Shown: piece by piece, positions 25,798 through 34,777 of the stretch
Layout of the letters: each line of letters starts with the position of its first letter
How positions within the stretch are numbered: position 1 is the first letter of the stretch
DNA from: Melastoma dodecandrum
Lineage: Eukaryota > Streptophyta > Magnoliopsida > Myrtales > Melastomataceae
Direction of reading: 5' to 3'
NCBI GenBank assembly: GCA_029817715.1
Contig: JARUPY010000292.1
Span: 2,634,001-2,698,000 of the forward strand
Length of the DNA: 64,000 nt
Translations under genes and position numbers: made by a program
Notes under the pieces: generated by a model
What the model saw: the letters and a program-made list of their open reading frames with translations, nothing else
What the model was told of the DNA's origin: nothing
Databases searched by the model: none

Positions 25798-26195
25798 ACA
25801 CACTTGCGTTGGCAGGCCAACGCTCCGTCCGCTGAGGTCCTCGATGGGCCGCAGGTTTTCGTCGCGAAGCCGGTGCCCCCCCTTTGCGAAACCTGCTGCG
25901 CAGGCTGCTGCAGCGATCTCGGAGGCCCCTCGTTTTTGCGCGCGCAGGGACCGGGGGAGGGGTCCGCAGCAGCCGGCGCGGGATCTGCGCGCTCGGCAGA
26001 GCGCGCGGGGGCCGGGCCCGCGGCAGCCGCCGGGTCGAGTTGTCGGCGCCGAGGAGAATAATATTCACGCTAGCGGATCGGCAATCACGGGCCGATCTCC
26101 GGGACAGAATCAGCGAAAACTGTATAAAGCCCGCCGATCGGCCAAGGTTAAACCACAATTCGGGCTTGGCATGGGGGTGCAGCCCGGGCGCGCCC
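25798..26195. other. Intergenic region after urt operon
   Basis: I see no convincing gene in these 400 bases. An AT-rich patch at 26050-26110 includes GAATA-A-TATTC (26056-26066), an 11-bp palindrome similar in sequence to the one upstream of the Crp/Fnr gene, and may carry a promoter for the small downstream frames. Confidence 0.3.
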
Positions 26196-26264
26196 ATGAC
26201 GATCCTCGATCCGACGACCGGCGCACTGGTCACCATCACCGTGCCGCGGCCCCGTCCGCGCTGA
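26196..26264 (+). CDS. Possible 22-aa peptide
   Basis: A very short frame, MTILDPTTGALVTITVPRPR plus two residues, lies downstream of the AT-rich patch. The sequence reads like a real beta-hairpin peptide with a basic tail, but the length is too short to exclude chance. Confidence 0.18.
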   Translation: MTILDPTTGALVTITVPRPRPR

Positions 26265-26322
26265 GGGTTTGGGACTTCGACGCACGGTGCGCGCGGCGCC
26301 GGCCATCAACCTGTGAGGCGCC

Positions 26323-26520
26323 ATGGCGGAACCGACCGATCGCAGGCCCCGCCGCCCGCGCGGGCGGCGGGGGGACCAGAGCCGGACGGCACCCCCCATC
26401 CTGCTGCTGGTCGGCGCGGGCGGGGATCCGGGCCCGAACGGCGAGTCGACGGCCGCCGCGCTGATCGCCCTGGCGCGGGCAGCCCGCCGTGAGGCCAGTG
26501 GGGGCGCCGAGTCGAGCTGA
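26323..26520 (+). CDS. Small basic hypothetical protein (65 aa)
   Basis: The product has an Arg/Pro-rich start (MAEPTDRRPRRPRGRRGDQS), a short hydrophobic stretch APPILLLVGAGGDPGPNGES and a helical Ala/Arg-rich end. GAGG precedes the ATG. No family is recognised. The GC-rich hairpin at 26542 follows its stop, consistent with a small transcription unit. Confidence 0.38.
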   Translation: MAEPTDRRPRRPRGRRGDQSRTAPPILLLVGAGGDPGPNGESTAAALIALARAARREASGGAESS

Positions 26521-26541
26521 GGCCGCGCCGTTGCCGGGATC

Positions 26542-26563
26542 CCGGCCCCCGCGCGGGGGCCGG
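26542..26563 (+). terminator. GC-rich hairpin
   Basis: CCGGCCCCC (26542-26550) pairs perfectly with GGGGGCCGG (26555-26563) around GCGC, 22 bases after the preceding stop. It has no U-tract, so it is a weak terminator candidate. Confidence 0.35.
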
Positions 26564-26619
26564 ATCCGGCGCCCGGTCCAGCCGGCCCGGCGCCGCAGAC
26601 GACGGGGTGGGCCAATCAG

Positions 26620-27789
26620 ATGCACGGGGACGATGACGCCGTGACGTCCGGGGACCGCCCCTACGGGAACGGGACACTCCCGGCGGGCATCCGCTCGCGG
26701 CTCCTGCCGGGTATCAACGGTCTGACCGTCCACGTGCTGGAGGCCGGCTACGCCCCCGCCGGCCGGCCTCTGATCCTGCTGCTGCACGGCTTCCCGGAAC
26801 TCGCCTACAGCTGGCGCGGGATCATGCCGCCCCTGGCGCAGGCCGGGTTTCACGTCGTCGCCGCCGACCAGCGGGGCTACGGCCGGACGACCGGATGGGA
26901 TCCGGCCTACGACGCGAGCACGCACCCCTTCGGCTTCCTTAACGTCGTCACCGACACCCTGGCCCTCGCCGCCGCCCTGGGACACCGGCAGGTCGCCTGC
27001 GTGGTCGGCCACGATGCCGGCTCACCCGCTGCGGCGTGGTGCGCGCTCATCAGGCCGGATGTATTTCGCTCGGTGGTGATGATGAGTGCTCCGTTCGCCG
27101 GACCGCCGGCCCTGTCCGGCGACGCGTGCTCACCCGCGCAGAGCGACGACGCCCTGGACGCGGCCCTGGCGGCCCTGCCGCGCCCGCGCAAGTTCTACCA
27201 GCGCTGGTACAGGACGCGGGAGGCGAACGACGACCTGCTGCACGCGCCGCAGGGGCTTCGGAACGTCCTGCGCGCGTATTACCACATGAAGAGCGCCGAC
27301 TGGCCGGACAACGCGCCCCATCGGCTGGGATCCCGCTCGGCCGCAGATCTCGCGCGGCTTCCGACCTACTACATCATGGACCGCGACAGGGGCATGGCGG
27401 CGACGGTCGCCCCCGAGATGCCGTCCGCAGCGCAGATCGGCGCGTGCCGGTGGCTGACGGACGCCGAACTGGACGTGTACGTGACCGAATACGCGCGGAC
27501 CGGGTTCCAGGGAGGCCTGCAGGGCTACCGCCGCTACATCGACGGCGCCTGCGTCGACGACCTGCGCGCCTTCGCGGGGCGCACCGTGGACGTGCCGTCA
27601 CGCTTCATCGCGGGCCGGAGCGACTGGGGCGTCTACCAGAGCCCGGGTGCCGTCGAGGCGATGCGCGAGCGCGCCTGCCCGGCCATGACCGGTTTCCACC
27701 TCGTGGACGGCGCCGGCCACTGGGTGCAGCAGGAGCAGCCCGATGCGGTGGCCGGACTCATCACGACGTTCGTCGGCACCGTCGCCTGA
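26620..27789 (+). CDS. Alpha/beta hydrolase, epoxide-hydrolase-like
   Basis: This 389-aa hydrolase has the alpha/beta fold. LILLLHGFPELAYSWRGIMP gives the oxyanion HGFP motif, ADQRGYGRTTGW follows, and VVGHDAGSPAAAWCAL places an Asp at the nucleophile position, as in epoxide hydrolases and haloalkane dehalogenases. The base His is in DGAGHWVQQEQP near the C-terminus. Two Tyr residues for epoxide opening could lie in the cap (YQRWYRTR; YYHMKSADW). The substrate is unknown. It stands alone on the plus strand ahead of a TRAP permease, 190 bases away. A longer cap than usual (about residues 160-300) is notable. Confidence 0.82.
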   Translation: MHGDDDAVTSGDRPYGNGTLPAGIRSRLLPGINGLTVHVLEAGYAPAGRPLILLLHGFPELAYSWRGIMPPLAQAGFHVVAADQRGYGRTTGWDPAYDASTHPFGFLNVVTDTLALAAALGHRQVACVVGHDAGSPAAAWCALIRPDVFRSVVMMSAPFAGPPALSGDACSPAQSDDALDAALAALPRPRKFYQRWYRTREANDDLLHAPQGLRNVLRAYYHMKSADWPDNAPHRLGSRSAADLARLPTYYIMDRDRGMAATVAPEMPSAAQIGACRWLTDAELDVYVTEYARTGFQGGLQGYRRYIDGACVDDLRAFAGRTVDVPSRFIAGRSDWGVYQSPGAVEAMRERACPAMTGFHLVDGAGHWVQQEQPDAVAGLITTFVGTVA

Positions 27790-27979
27790 GCCGTGGCCCA
27801 AGGACCGCCTGCGGCGGCCCGCGGCACCGGCCGCATTCTGAGGATGCATCGGGCAAACGCACTTGAAGCGGGCTTCGCGGGAGCGGATACCCCATTCACG
27901 GACCGAGAGCGTGCCGAGACGCGCTCGGACCCGACCCCGCCGGCAGCGGCATCGGGAGCGGCTCCGACGGGAGGGCGCC

Positions 27980-29872
27980 ATGCAGATCGATATTGCGACC
28001 GTCGAGACGACGGCGGGGGCTGAATTGCCGGGTTCACCCTTGGGCGCCCGGAGCTGGCTGCGCCGGCTGGATGCGGGGCTCGGTTATCTCGTGGAGATCC
28101 CCGCGGCGCTTCTCGTGCTGGCCGAGATCGGAGTGATGCTCAGCGGCGTCGTGAGCCGCTACGTGTTCCGCGAACCGCTCGTCTGGTCGGACGAGCTCGC
28201 CTCGATCCTGTTCCTGTGGCTAGCCATGCTGGGCGCCGTGGTCGCCTTCCGGCGTGCCGAACACATGCGCATGACCGCCTTCGTCGCCATGAGCGGACCG
28301 CGCTTGCGCGCCTTCTTAGAGACGGTCGCCCTGGTGGCCGGCCTGATCTTCGTCGCGCTGCTGCTGGAACCGGCTTTCGAGTTCGCCAGCGAGGAGATCT
28401 TCGTCCAGACCCCTGCCCTCGAACTGAACAGCGCTTGGCGCGCCGCCGCGCTTCCGATCGGCCTCGGCCTGATGCTCGTGGTCGCGGTGATCCGCCTACT
28501 GGAATCCGCCGACTGGCGGCTGACCGCCGGCGCGCTCGTTCTGGGCGGCGGTGTCGCCGCCGGGCTCGTGGCCCTGCAGCCCTGGTTCGCGAGTCTCGGC
28601 AATCTCAATCTGCTCCTGTTCTTCGTCCTCGGCGTCGGCGCGCTAGTCTTCTCCGGGGTGCCGATCGCCTTCGCGTTCGGCCTGTCGACCTTCGCCTACA
28701 TCACGCTGACCACCGACGCACCCTCCATGGTGGTAGTCGGCCGCATGGATGAGGGCATGAGCCACCTGATCCTGCTCGCAGTGCCGCTGTTCGTGTTTCT
28801 CGGCCTGCTGATCGAGATGACCGGCATGGCCCGCGCGATGGTCGCGTTCCTGGCCTCGCTGCTCGGCCACGTCCGCGGCGGCCTGCACTACGTGCTGCTC
28901 GGCGCGATGTATCTGGTCTCCGGCATCTCCGGTTCGAAGGCCGCCGACATGGCCGCGGTCGCCCCGGTGCTATTCCCCGAGATGAAGGCCCGCGGCGCCA
29001 AGGAGGGCGACCTCGTAGCGCTCTTGGCCACGACCGGCGCGCAGACAGAGACGATCCCGCCGTCCATCGTGCTGATCACCATCGGCTCGGTCACCGGCGT
29101 GTCGATCACCGCCCTGTTCACCGGCGGCCTGCTGCCGGGTCTAGTGCTTGCCGTGACCCTGTGCGCCCTGGTCTGGTGGCGCTATCGCCGGGAGGACCTC
29201 AGCCACGTCGTCCGTCCGTCGGGGCGGATCATTGGCCGAGCCTTCCTGGTGGCGATCCCGGCCCTGGCGCTGCCCTTCGTGATCCGCTTCGCCGTTGTCG
29301 AGGGCATCGCTACCGCCACCGAGGTCTCGACCATCGGCATCGTGTACGCGGCGCTCGCGGGCCTGTTCGTCTACCGCCAGTTCGACTGGCGGCGGCTCTA
29401 CCCGATGCTGGTCACCACAGCGACCCTGTCGGGAGCGATCCTGCTGATCATTGGGGCGGCCACCGGCATGGCCTGGGCGCTCACGCAGTCGGGCTTCTCG
29501 CACACCCTGGCGGAGGTGATGAAAAGCCTCCCCGGCGGAGCCGTCGGCTTCCTGTTCGTCTCGGCCGCCACCTTCATCGTGCTGGGTTCGGTGCTCGAGG
29601 GCATCCCGGCGATCGTGCTGTTCGGCCCGCTGCTGTTCCCGATCGCCAGGGCCGTGGGCGTGCACGAGGTGCACTACGCCATGGTGGTGATCCTCGCGAT
29701 GGGCATTGGCCTGTTCGCGCCGCCCTTCGGCGTCGGCTACTACGCGGCCTGCGCTATCAGCCGCATCCATCCCGACGCCGGGATGCGCCCGATCGTCGGC
29801 TACATCGTGGCCCTGCTGATCGGCCTTCTCGTCATCATCCTCATCCCCTGGTTCTCGATCGGCTTTCTCTGA
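27980..29872 (+). CDS. Fused TRAP transporter permease (DctQ-DctM)
   Basis: This 630-aa inner-membrane protein joins both TRAP membrane subunits. Residues about 30-190 are DctQ-like: ILVLAEIGVM-type helices, then RYVFREPLVWSDELASILFL. After a linker near 200-220 comes a complete DctM (ITALFTGGLLPGLVLAVTLC; GSVLEGIPAIVLFGPLLFPI; GIGLFAPPFGVGYYAACAIS). Such fusions take up carboxylates with a sodium gradient and need a DctP protein. No dctP is adjacent on this strand; the nearest is at 33563-34597 on the other strand beyond an IS66 element. The ATG at 27980 follows GGAGGG at four bases. Confidence 0.93.
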   Translation: MQIDIATVETTAGAELPGSPLGARSWLRRLDAGLGYLVEIPAALLVLAEIGVMLSGVVSRYVFREPLVWSDELASILFLWLAMLGAVVAFRRAEHMRMTAFVAMSGPRLRAFLETVALVAGLIFVALLLEPAFEFASEEIFVQTPALELNSAWRAAALPIGLGLMLVVAVIRLLESADWRLTAGALVLGGGVAAGLVALQPWFASLGNLNLLLFFVLGVGALVFSGVPIAFAFGLSTFAYITLTTDAPSMVVVGRMDEGMSHLILLAVPLFVFLGLLIEMTGMARAMVAFLASLLGHVRGGLHYVLLGAMYLVSGISGSKAADMAAVAPVLFPEMKARGAKEGDLVALLATTGAQTETIPPSIVLITIGSVTGVSITALFTGGLLPGLVLAVTLCALVWWRYRREDLSHVVRPSGRIIGRAFLVAIPALALPFVIRFAVVEGIATATEVSTIGIVYAALAGLFVYRQFDWRRLYPMLVTTATLSGAILLIIGAATGMAWALTQSGFSHTLAEVMKSLPGGAVGFLFVSAATFIVLGSVLEGIPAIVLFGPLLFPIARAVGVHEVHYAMVVILAMGIGLFAPPFGVGYYAACAISRIHPDAGMRPIVGYIVALLIGLLVIILIPWFSIGFL

Positions 29873-29906
29873 AGCCGTCGGCAGGGGAGGGTGCGCCGGG
29901 GCGCGG

Positions 29907-30026
29907 TCAGATCATGCCGGCGCCACCAGTCCGCACGATCCGCTCGCGCTGCTCGGCATAGCGTCCGGCCACGGCGCGCCGCATCGCCCCCTCGAGACGG
30001 CCGACGAGATTCGCGAGAGTGGTCAT
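29907..30026 (-). CDS. Small hypothetical protein (39 aa)
   Basis: A short basic frame begins MTTLANLVGRLEGAMRRAVA and ends RERIVRTGGAGMI. It is a single amphipathic helix with Arg-rich segments, the style of tiny conserved proteins seen in this group. It starts with ATG at 30024-30026. It faces the 3' end of the TRAP permease. Coding status is uncertain. Confidence 0.38.
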   Translation of the reverse strand: MTTLANLVGRLEGAMRRAVAGRYAEQRERIVRTGGAGMI

Positions 30027-30296
30027 CGTGCCTGATCCCGGTCCTGGCCGGGCAGGGCGCCCGGTTTGCTGCGCTGCAATATGCGCGGCCTTCGCGGGAC
30101 ATGTCAGGGGCTGCATCGATGAGCTGTCATGCAGCGCGATCATGAGGCGCGCGGAGGGATGTGGACCGCTGGGTCCCTGAATCCGCGTCCCGCACGAAAT
30201 GCCGATCTCGCCACCGCCGTCTTTGCGAGCGGAGCGAAGCAATCCAGCGGCGCCACGGTCTGCCAGGTCGCGCGGCCCTGGGTTGCTTCGCTCTGC

Positions 30297-31861
30297 GTAA
30301 CTACCCAGGTCATCCCAAGCGGTTCTGTATGGTGATGGGTTGACGGGTCGGTGGCGGGCGTGAGTCAAGGCGAGGATGACGCTCGCCGTGACAGCGGAGA
30401 CGATTGAGCGGCTTCTGGCGCTGGTGGCGGTGCTGGAGCAGCGCAACGTCTTGCTGGAGCAGCGCAATGCGCTGCTGGAGCAGGAGACCGCGCACCTGCG
30501 GGCGCGTGTGGCGGAGCTGGAGCGGCGGCTGGGGCTGGACAGCGCGACCAGCAGCAAGCCGCCGTCGAGCGACGGGCCGGCCGGGCCGGTGCGGCGGACC
30601 CGCAGCCTGCGCGAGCGCGGGGGCCGCAAGCCGGGCGCTCAGCCCGGCCATCCCGGCCGCACCCTGAAGCAGGTCGCGCTGGCCGATGTGGTCATCGACC
30701 ATCGCCCGAGCTTCTGCGCCCGCTGCCGGACGCCGCTGCAGGATGTGCCCCGTGTCCTGGCCGGCCGCCGCCAGGTGTTCGACCTGCCCGAGCCGGCGCC
30801 GCTGCAGGTCAGCGAGCACCGGATCTATCGCTGCACCTGCCCCGGCTGCGGCCACGTGACGGCCGACACCGTCCCGGCCACGGTGCGTGCGCCGGTGCAG
30901 TACGGCCCACGGCTGGGCGCGCTGGTGGCCTATCTGGCCGGCGCGCAGTTCCTGCCCGAGGATCGCCTGCGCCAGGTGCTCCGGGACGGGCTCGGCCTGT
31001 CGGTGTCGGCCGGCACCATTGGCCGGATGGTCGGCCGGGCGGCCGCGCGCGCGCAGGACTTCGCAGCCGCCGTGCGGGCGCGGATCTGCCGGGCGCCGGT
31101 CAAGCATCTGGACGAGACCGGCCTGCGCGTCCGGACCCGGCCGTACTGGCTGCACGTGGCCTCCACCGCCGGGTCCGCCGGGCTGGTGGATTATCGTGTC
31201 GCCGCCCGGCGCGGGGCCATGCTCGACGGGGTCGAGGGGATCGTCGTGCACGACCACTGGACCTCGTACTTCCAGATGCCGGGCGTCACCCACGCGCTGT
31301 GCAACGCCCATCACCTGCGCGAACTCACCGCGGTCGCCGAGATCGACGGCGAGGCCTGGGCCGGGCGGATGCGCCGCCTGCTGCGCCGGCTGTGCCGCCG
31401 GGTCCAGCGGGCGCAGGAGCGCGGCGCGGCGATCCCGCCCCCGCTGATCGACCGGGCCGAGCGCCTGTACGACCGGATCGTCCAGGCGGGGCTGGCCTGG
31501 CACGCGGCCCTGGCACCCCTGCCGCGGGCGGTCAAACGCGGGCGCATCCGCCGCCGGGCCGGCCACAACCTCGTGCTGCGCCTGCAGCAGCACAAGGCGG
31601 CCGTACTGCTGTTCCTGCACGAGCCCGCAGTGCCGTTCACCAACAACGAGGCCGAGGCCGACATCCGCATGATGAAGCTGCGCCAGAAGATCTCGGGCGG
31701 CTTCCGCACCCTGGCGGGCGCGCAGGACTTCGCAACCCTGCGCACCCTGATCGGCACCGCCAGAAAGCGCGGATGGGACATCCTCGCCGTCCTGGCCCTC
31801 GAACCCGCCCAACTCCTCGACCAGCTGGCCGCCGAATAAAACTGCCCTCCTGGGTAGTTAC
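30297..31861 (+). mobile_element. IS66-family insertion sequence (single-ORF type), 1565 bp
   Basis: The element has perfect 13-base terminal inverted repeats, GTAACTACCCAGG at 30297-30309 and its complement at 31849-31861. The flanking octamers CGCTCTGC (30289-30296) and CGCTCCGC (31862-31869) match at seven of eight bases, fitting the 8-bp target duplication typical of IS66. It contains only the large transposase gene and no small tnpA/tnpB genes. The single mismatch suggests the insertion is not brand new, or that the flanks have mutated. Confidence 0.93.
30376..31839 (+). CDS. IS66-family transposase (TnpC type)
   Basis: This 487-aa DDE transposase moves the surrounding insertion sequence. 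It opens with a leucine-rich coiled coil (about 8-55, LLALVAVLEQRNVLLEQRNA), then the IS66 linker SKPPSSDGPAGPVRRT and a zinc-finger-like region with CARCRTPL and CTCPGCGHVTAD (about 105-160). The catalytic core has KHLDETGLRVRTRPYWLHVA, VVHDHWTSYFQMPG followed by HALCNAHHLREL, and PFTNNEAEADIRMMKLRQKI, which include the acidic triad. It appears full length and undamaged, so the element may be active. Confidence 0.95.
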   Translation: MTLAVTAETIERLLALVAVLEQRNVLLEQRNALLEQETAHLRARVAELERRLGLDSATSSKPPSSDGPAGPVRRTRSLRERGGRKPGAQPGHPGRTLKQVALADVVIDHRPSFCARCRTPLQDVPRVLAGRRQVFDLPEPAPLQVSEHRIYRCTCPGCGHVTADTVPATVRAPVQYGPRLGALVAYLAGAQFLPEDRLRQVLRDGLGLSVSAGTIGRMVGRAAARAQDFAAAVRARICRAPVKHLDETGLRVRTRPYWLHVASTAGSAGLVDYRVAARRGAMLDGVEGIVVHDHWTSYFQMPGVTHALCNAHHLRELTAVAEIDGEAWAGRMRRLLRRLCRRVQRAQERGAAIPPPLIDRAERLYDRIVQAGLAWHAALAPLPRAVKRGRIRRRAGHNLVLRLQQHKAAVLLFLHEPAVPFTNNEAEADIRMMKLRQKISGGFRTLAGAQDFATLRTLIGTARKRGWDILAVLALEPAQLLDQLAAE

Positions 31862-31921
31862 CGCTCCGCTCGCAAAGACGGGAGGCGCCGCATCAACCGG
31901 GGGGGGGAAACGCCGGAAGCC

Positions 31922-33509
31922 CTATCGGGTGTGCGGCCGCGCCTGCCCGTCGAGGGGCAGATCGCCCCGCGCCTCCAGTCCTTCGCGGATCGCACGCTTC
32001 GTCACCTTGCCGTAACCGGATTTCGGCAGGGCCTCCCAGAAGAACACGCGCTGGGGCAGCTTGTAGCGGGCGACCGCGGTCGATAGCCACGCGATCAGCT
32101 CCGCCTCCTCCACCGACGTCCCGGGCCGGGTGACGCAGACCGCCACGCCGATCTCGCCCCAGGTGGGGTCTGGCACCCCGAGGATCGCGGCCTCGGAGAT
32201 CGCCGGGTGCATCAGGAGCTTCTCCTCGGTCTCGCGCGGGTACACGTTCGAGCCACCGGAGATGTACATGTCCGAGGCGCGGCCGGTGATGAACAGGAAG
32301 CCGTCCGCATCCAGATGGCCGAGGTCACCGGTGCGGAACCAGCCGCCGCGTTGGCCTCCGGGTTGCCGCAGTAGCCCGCAAACACCGCCGGGCCGTAGAC
32401 GCAGATCTCGCCGGTCGCCCCCGCCGGAAGCTCCCGCCCCGCTGTGTCCTGAAACTGCACCTGCATGCCGGTGCGCTCGAAGCCGCAGGTTCCGACCTTC
32501 ACGTCCGAGCCGTCCTCGGCCGCGTGCAGGCGGGACGGTAACACAGTGATGTTGCCGGTGACCTCGCCGAGGCCGAAATATTGCACCAGAACAGGGCCCA
32601 GCACCTGCAGCGCGTGCCTCTGGTCCGCCCGGTACATCGGCGCGCCCGCGTGGATCACGTGGCGCAGGCTCGACTGGTCGTGCTCTGAAACTGCCGGATG
32701 TTCGGTCAGCAGCTTCACGATCGTCGGCACCGTGAAGAGGTTGGTGATGCGCCAGCGCTCTACCAAGCCCCATACCTCTTCGGGGTCCAGGCGTTCGCCG
32801 GCAGTCAGCACCGTCTTGGTGCCGGCGGCGACCTACGCGAGCTGGTGGATGCCCGCGCCATGCGAGAGCGGCGCCACGACGAGGGACGCGTCCGCCTCGG
32901 TGGTAACCGGCATCAGATCGCAGAGATGGTTGGTGACCACGAAGGCCATCTGGCCGTGGGTGAGGACCGCGGCCTTGGGGCGCCCGGTCGTGCCCTAGGT
33001 AAAGAAGAACCAGCACGGGTCGTCATGCTCGACGTCGGTGGTGGGGGCGGCCTGGCCCGCATGAGCGGCGACGAGGCCGTCGTAGTCCGTCCCGAAGGCG
33101 TGGTCTGTCCCAGGGGCTTGGCCGCCGATCTCGACGACGAGGCCGAGATCCGGGCAGGCCGCGCGCACGGCGGCGGCATGATCCGGAAAGCCGGCGCCGC
33201 AGATCAGCGCGGAGGCGCCGCTAGCGCTGGCCAGATAGGCGATCTCCGGGGCGTCTGCCGGAAGTTGGCCGGCACCCACACGGCGCCGAGACGGAAGCAG
33301 ACGAACATCGACTCGAACAGCTGGTTGCTGTTGCGCGCCTGGACCGACACGCGGTCACCCTTGGTCACGCCGCGGGCGGCAAGCGCCGCCGCCATGGCGT
33401 CGACCCGGGTGTCGAGCTCCGCCCAGGTCCAGGTCCGTTCCCCCCAAGCGAGCCCCACCGCGTCAGGAAACCGGCGCGCGGCCCGGCGCAGGAAGTGGGA
33501 GAGGTTCAT
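31922..33509 (-). pseudogene. Broken acyl-CoA synthetase (AMP-binding enzyme)
   Basis: The parts of a fatty-acid-type acyl-CoA ligase are present in order but spread over three frames. The N-terminus MNLSHFLRRAARRFPDAVGL runs to about 33270, where the frame shifts. The next part reads to CWFFFT and meets TAG at 32995-32997 in what should be the phosphate-binding SGTTG loop. A second TAG follows at about 32833. The middle portion (GERLDPEEVWGLVERWRITN; QYFGLGEVTGNITV) shifts frame again near 32345 before the C-terminus (WFRTGDLGHLDADGFLFITG; GYGKVTKRAIREGLEA). Two frameshifts and two stops mean it is inactive. It lies directly beside the IS66 element. Confidence 0.87.
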
Positions 33510-33562
33510 CACCCGCCGGGAGCACGGCGCGACTCCGCCGCGCGGCGCCCCCGCGGCACCCA

Positions 33563-34597
33563 TCAGGTGAGCTTCCCGCAGGCCTTCTCGAGCAGCGACC
33601 AGCCCTCCCCGCCGGAGCGACCCTTCCACTCGGCGTAGAAGCCGGCCTTGCGCAACTTCTCGCGAAACGGCTTAGGATCAGGCTTGTTGAAGACCATGCC
33701 ACTGCTCGAGAGATCTGCCTGCAGGTTGGCGTTGAGCCGGGCGACGTCGGACCGCTCCTTCATCCCGGCAGCGTCGATGTGGCGCGCCACCATCGTGCGC
33801 AGGTCCGGCGGGATTCGCTCCCAGGCGCGGCGGTTCGCTAGGAACCAGTAGCCGTCCCACATGTGGTTGGTGAGCGAGCAGTACTTCTGCACCTCGTAGA
33901 ACTTCGTGGTGGAGATTACTGCGAGCGGGTTCTCCTGGCCCTCGACGATCTTGGTCTGCAGGGCTGAGTAGGTTTCGTTCAGGTTGATCGAGGCAGGAGC
34001 GGCGTCGAAGGCCCGAAACATCGAGGTCCAGAGGGGCGAGACAGGCACGCGGATCCGGAAGCCCTTGAAGTCGTCGGGCGTGGCGATCGGCCGAGTCGAG
34101 GAGGTGGTCTGGCGGTAGCCGTTGTCCCAGATCTTCTCCATGGCAACGAGGCCGGCCTTGGCGATCTGCTGGCGAACCCAGGCACCGAGCTCGCCATCCA
34201 TGGCCGGCCAGACCGCCTCGTAACTCGGGAACGCGTAGCCAATGCCATTGATCGATGCGTTCGGCACCAGCGTTGACAGGATCAGCGGCGACATCGTGAA
34301 GAACTCGACGCTGCCCGAGCGGAGCTGGCTCAGCGTGTCGGTGTCCGAGCCGAGCTGGCTTGACGGGAAGATCTTTAGGTCGAACCGTCCGCCGCTCTCG
34401 GTGCGCAAGGCGTCCGCCATCTCACGGGCGCGAACGTTCATCGGGTGCGTGTCGGGCAGGTTGTTCGCGTACTTGTAGCTGAACTCCGCCTTCTGCGCCT
34501 GCGCCACATGCGGCGCCGCCATCGAGCCGGCGAGGAGGGCCGTGGAGCCGGTCGCCAGGAACCGTCGGCGGGACAAGGGAAAGCGGGATGGCGACAT
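33563..34597 (-). CDS. TRAP transporter substrate-binding protein DctP, Tat-exported
   Basis: This 344-aa periplasmic receptor has a twin-arginine signal, SRRRFLATGSTALLAGSMAA (about residues 9-28). The mature part shows DctP features: SYKYANNLPDTHPMNVRARE, then FPSSQLGSDTDTLSQLRSGS and ALQTKIVEGQENPLAVISTT, with the carboxylate-binding Arg region GFRIRVP. The start at 34595-34597 puts the Arg pair near the N-terminus; a longer in-frame start would bury it. Its natural partner is probably the fused permease at 27980-29872, from which it is separated by the IS element and ligase pseudogene, on the opposite strand. Confidence 0.92.
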   Translation of the reverse strand: MSPSRFPLSRRRFLATGSTALLAGSMAAPHVAQAQKAEFSYKYANNLPDTHPMNVRAREMADALRTESGGRFDLKIFPSSQLGSDTDTLSQLRSGSVEFFTMSPLILSTLVPNASINGIGYAFPSYEAVWPAMDGELGAWVRQQIAKAGLVAMEKIWDNGYRQTTSSTRPIATPDDFKGFRIRVPVSPLWTSMFRAFDAAPASINLNETYSALQTKIVEGQENPLAVISTTKFYEVQKYCSLTNHMWDGYWFLANRRAWERIPPDLRTMVARHIDAAGMKERSDVARLNANLQADLSSSGMVFNKPDPKPFREKLRKAGFYAEWKGRSGGEGWSLLEKACGKLT

Positions 34598-34777
34598 CGG
34601 CGGCCTCTCGATACGGGCGCGGTGGCCCAGCGTTTCCTCGGGTCCGCGTCGTTCGCGCGCGGACTCGATCTGACGCCTACCGCCTCTCACCGCGGGCCAG
34701 TCGCCGTCAACGGCCGGCCCGGGTTCTCCCTAGCGGATCACGGGCCTTTCGTAACGCGCAGCGCCCCCGCCGGCCCC

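Larger units (their letters stand above)
30219..31879. repeat. REP-like palindrome (family 1) split by the IS66 element
   Basis: The left arm GTCTTTGCGAGCGGAGCG (30219-30236) and the right arm CGCTCCGCTCGCAAAGAC (31862-31879) are perfect 18-base inverted complements, now 1.6 kb apart because a transposon sits in the right half. Without the insertion it would match the repeats at 14911 and 61248 in plan. Confidence 0.85.
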
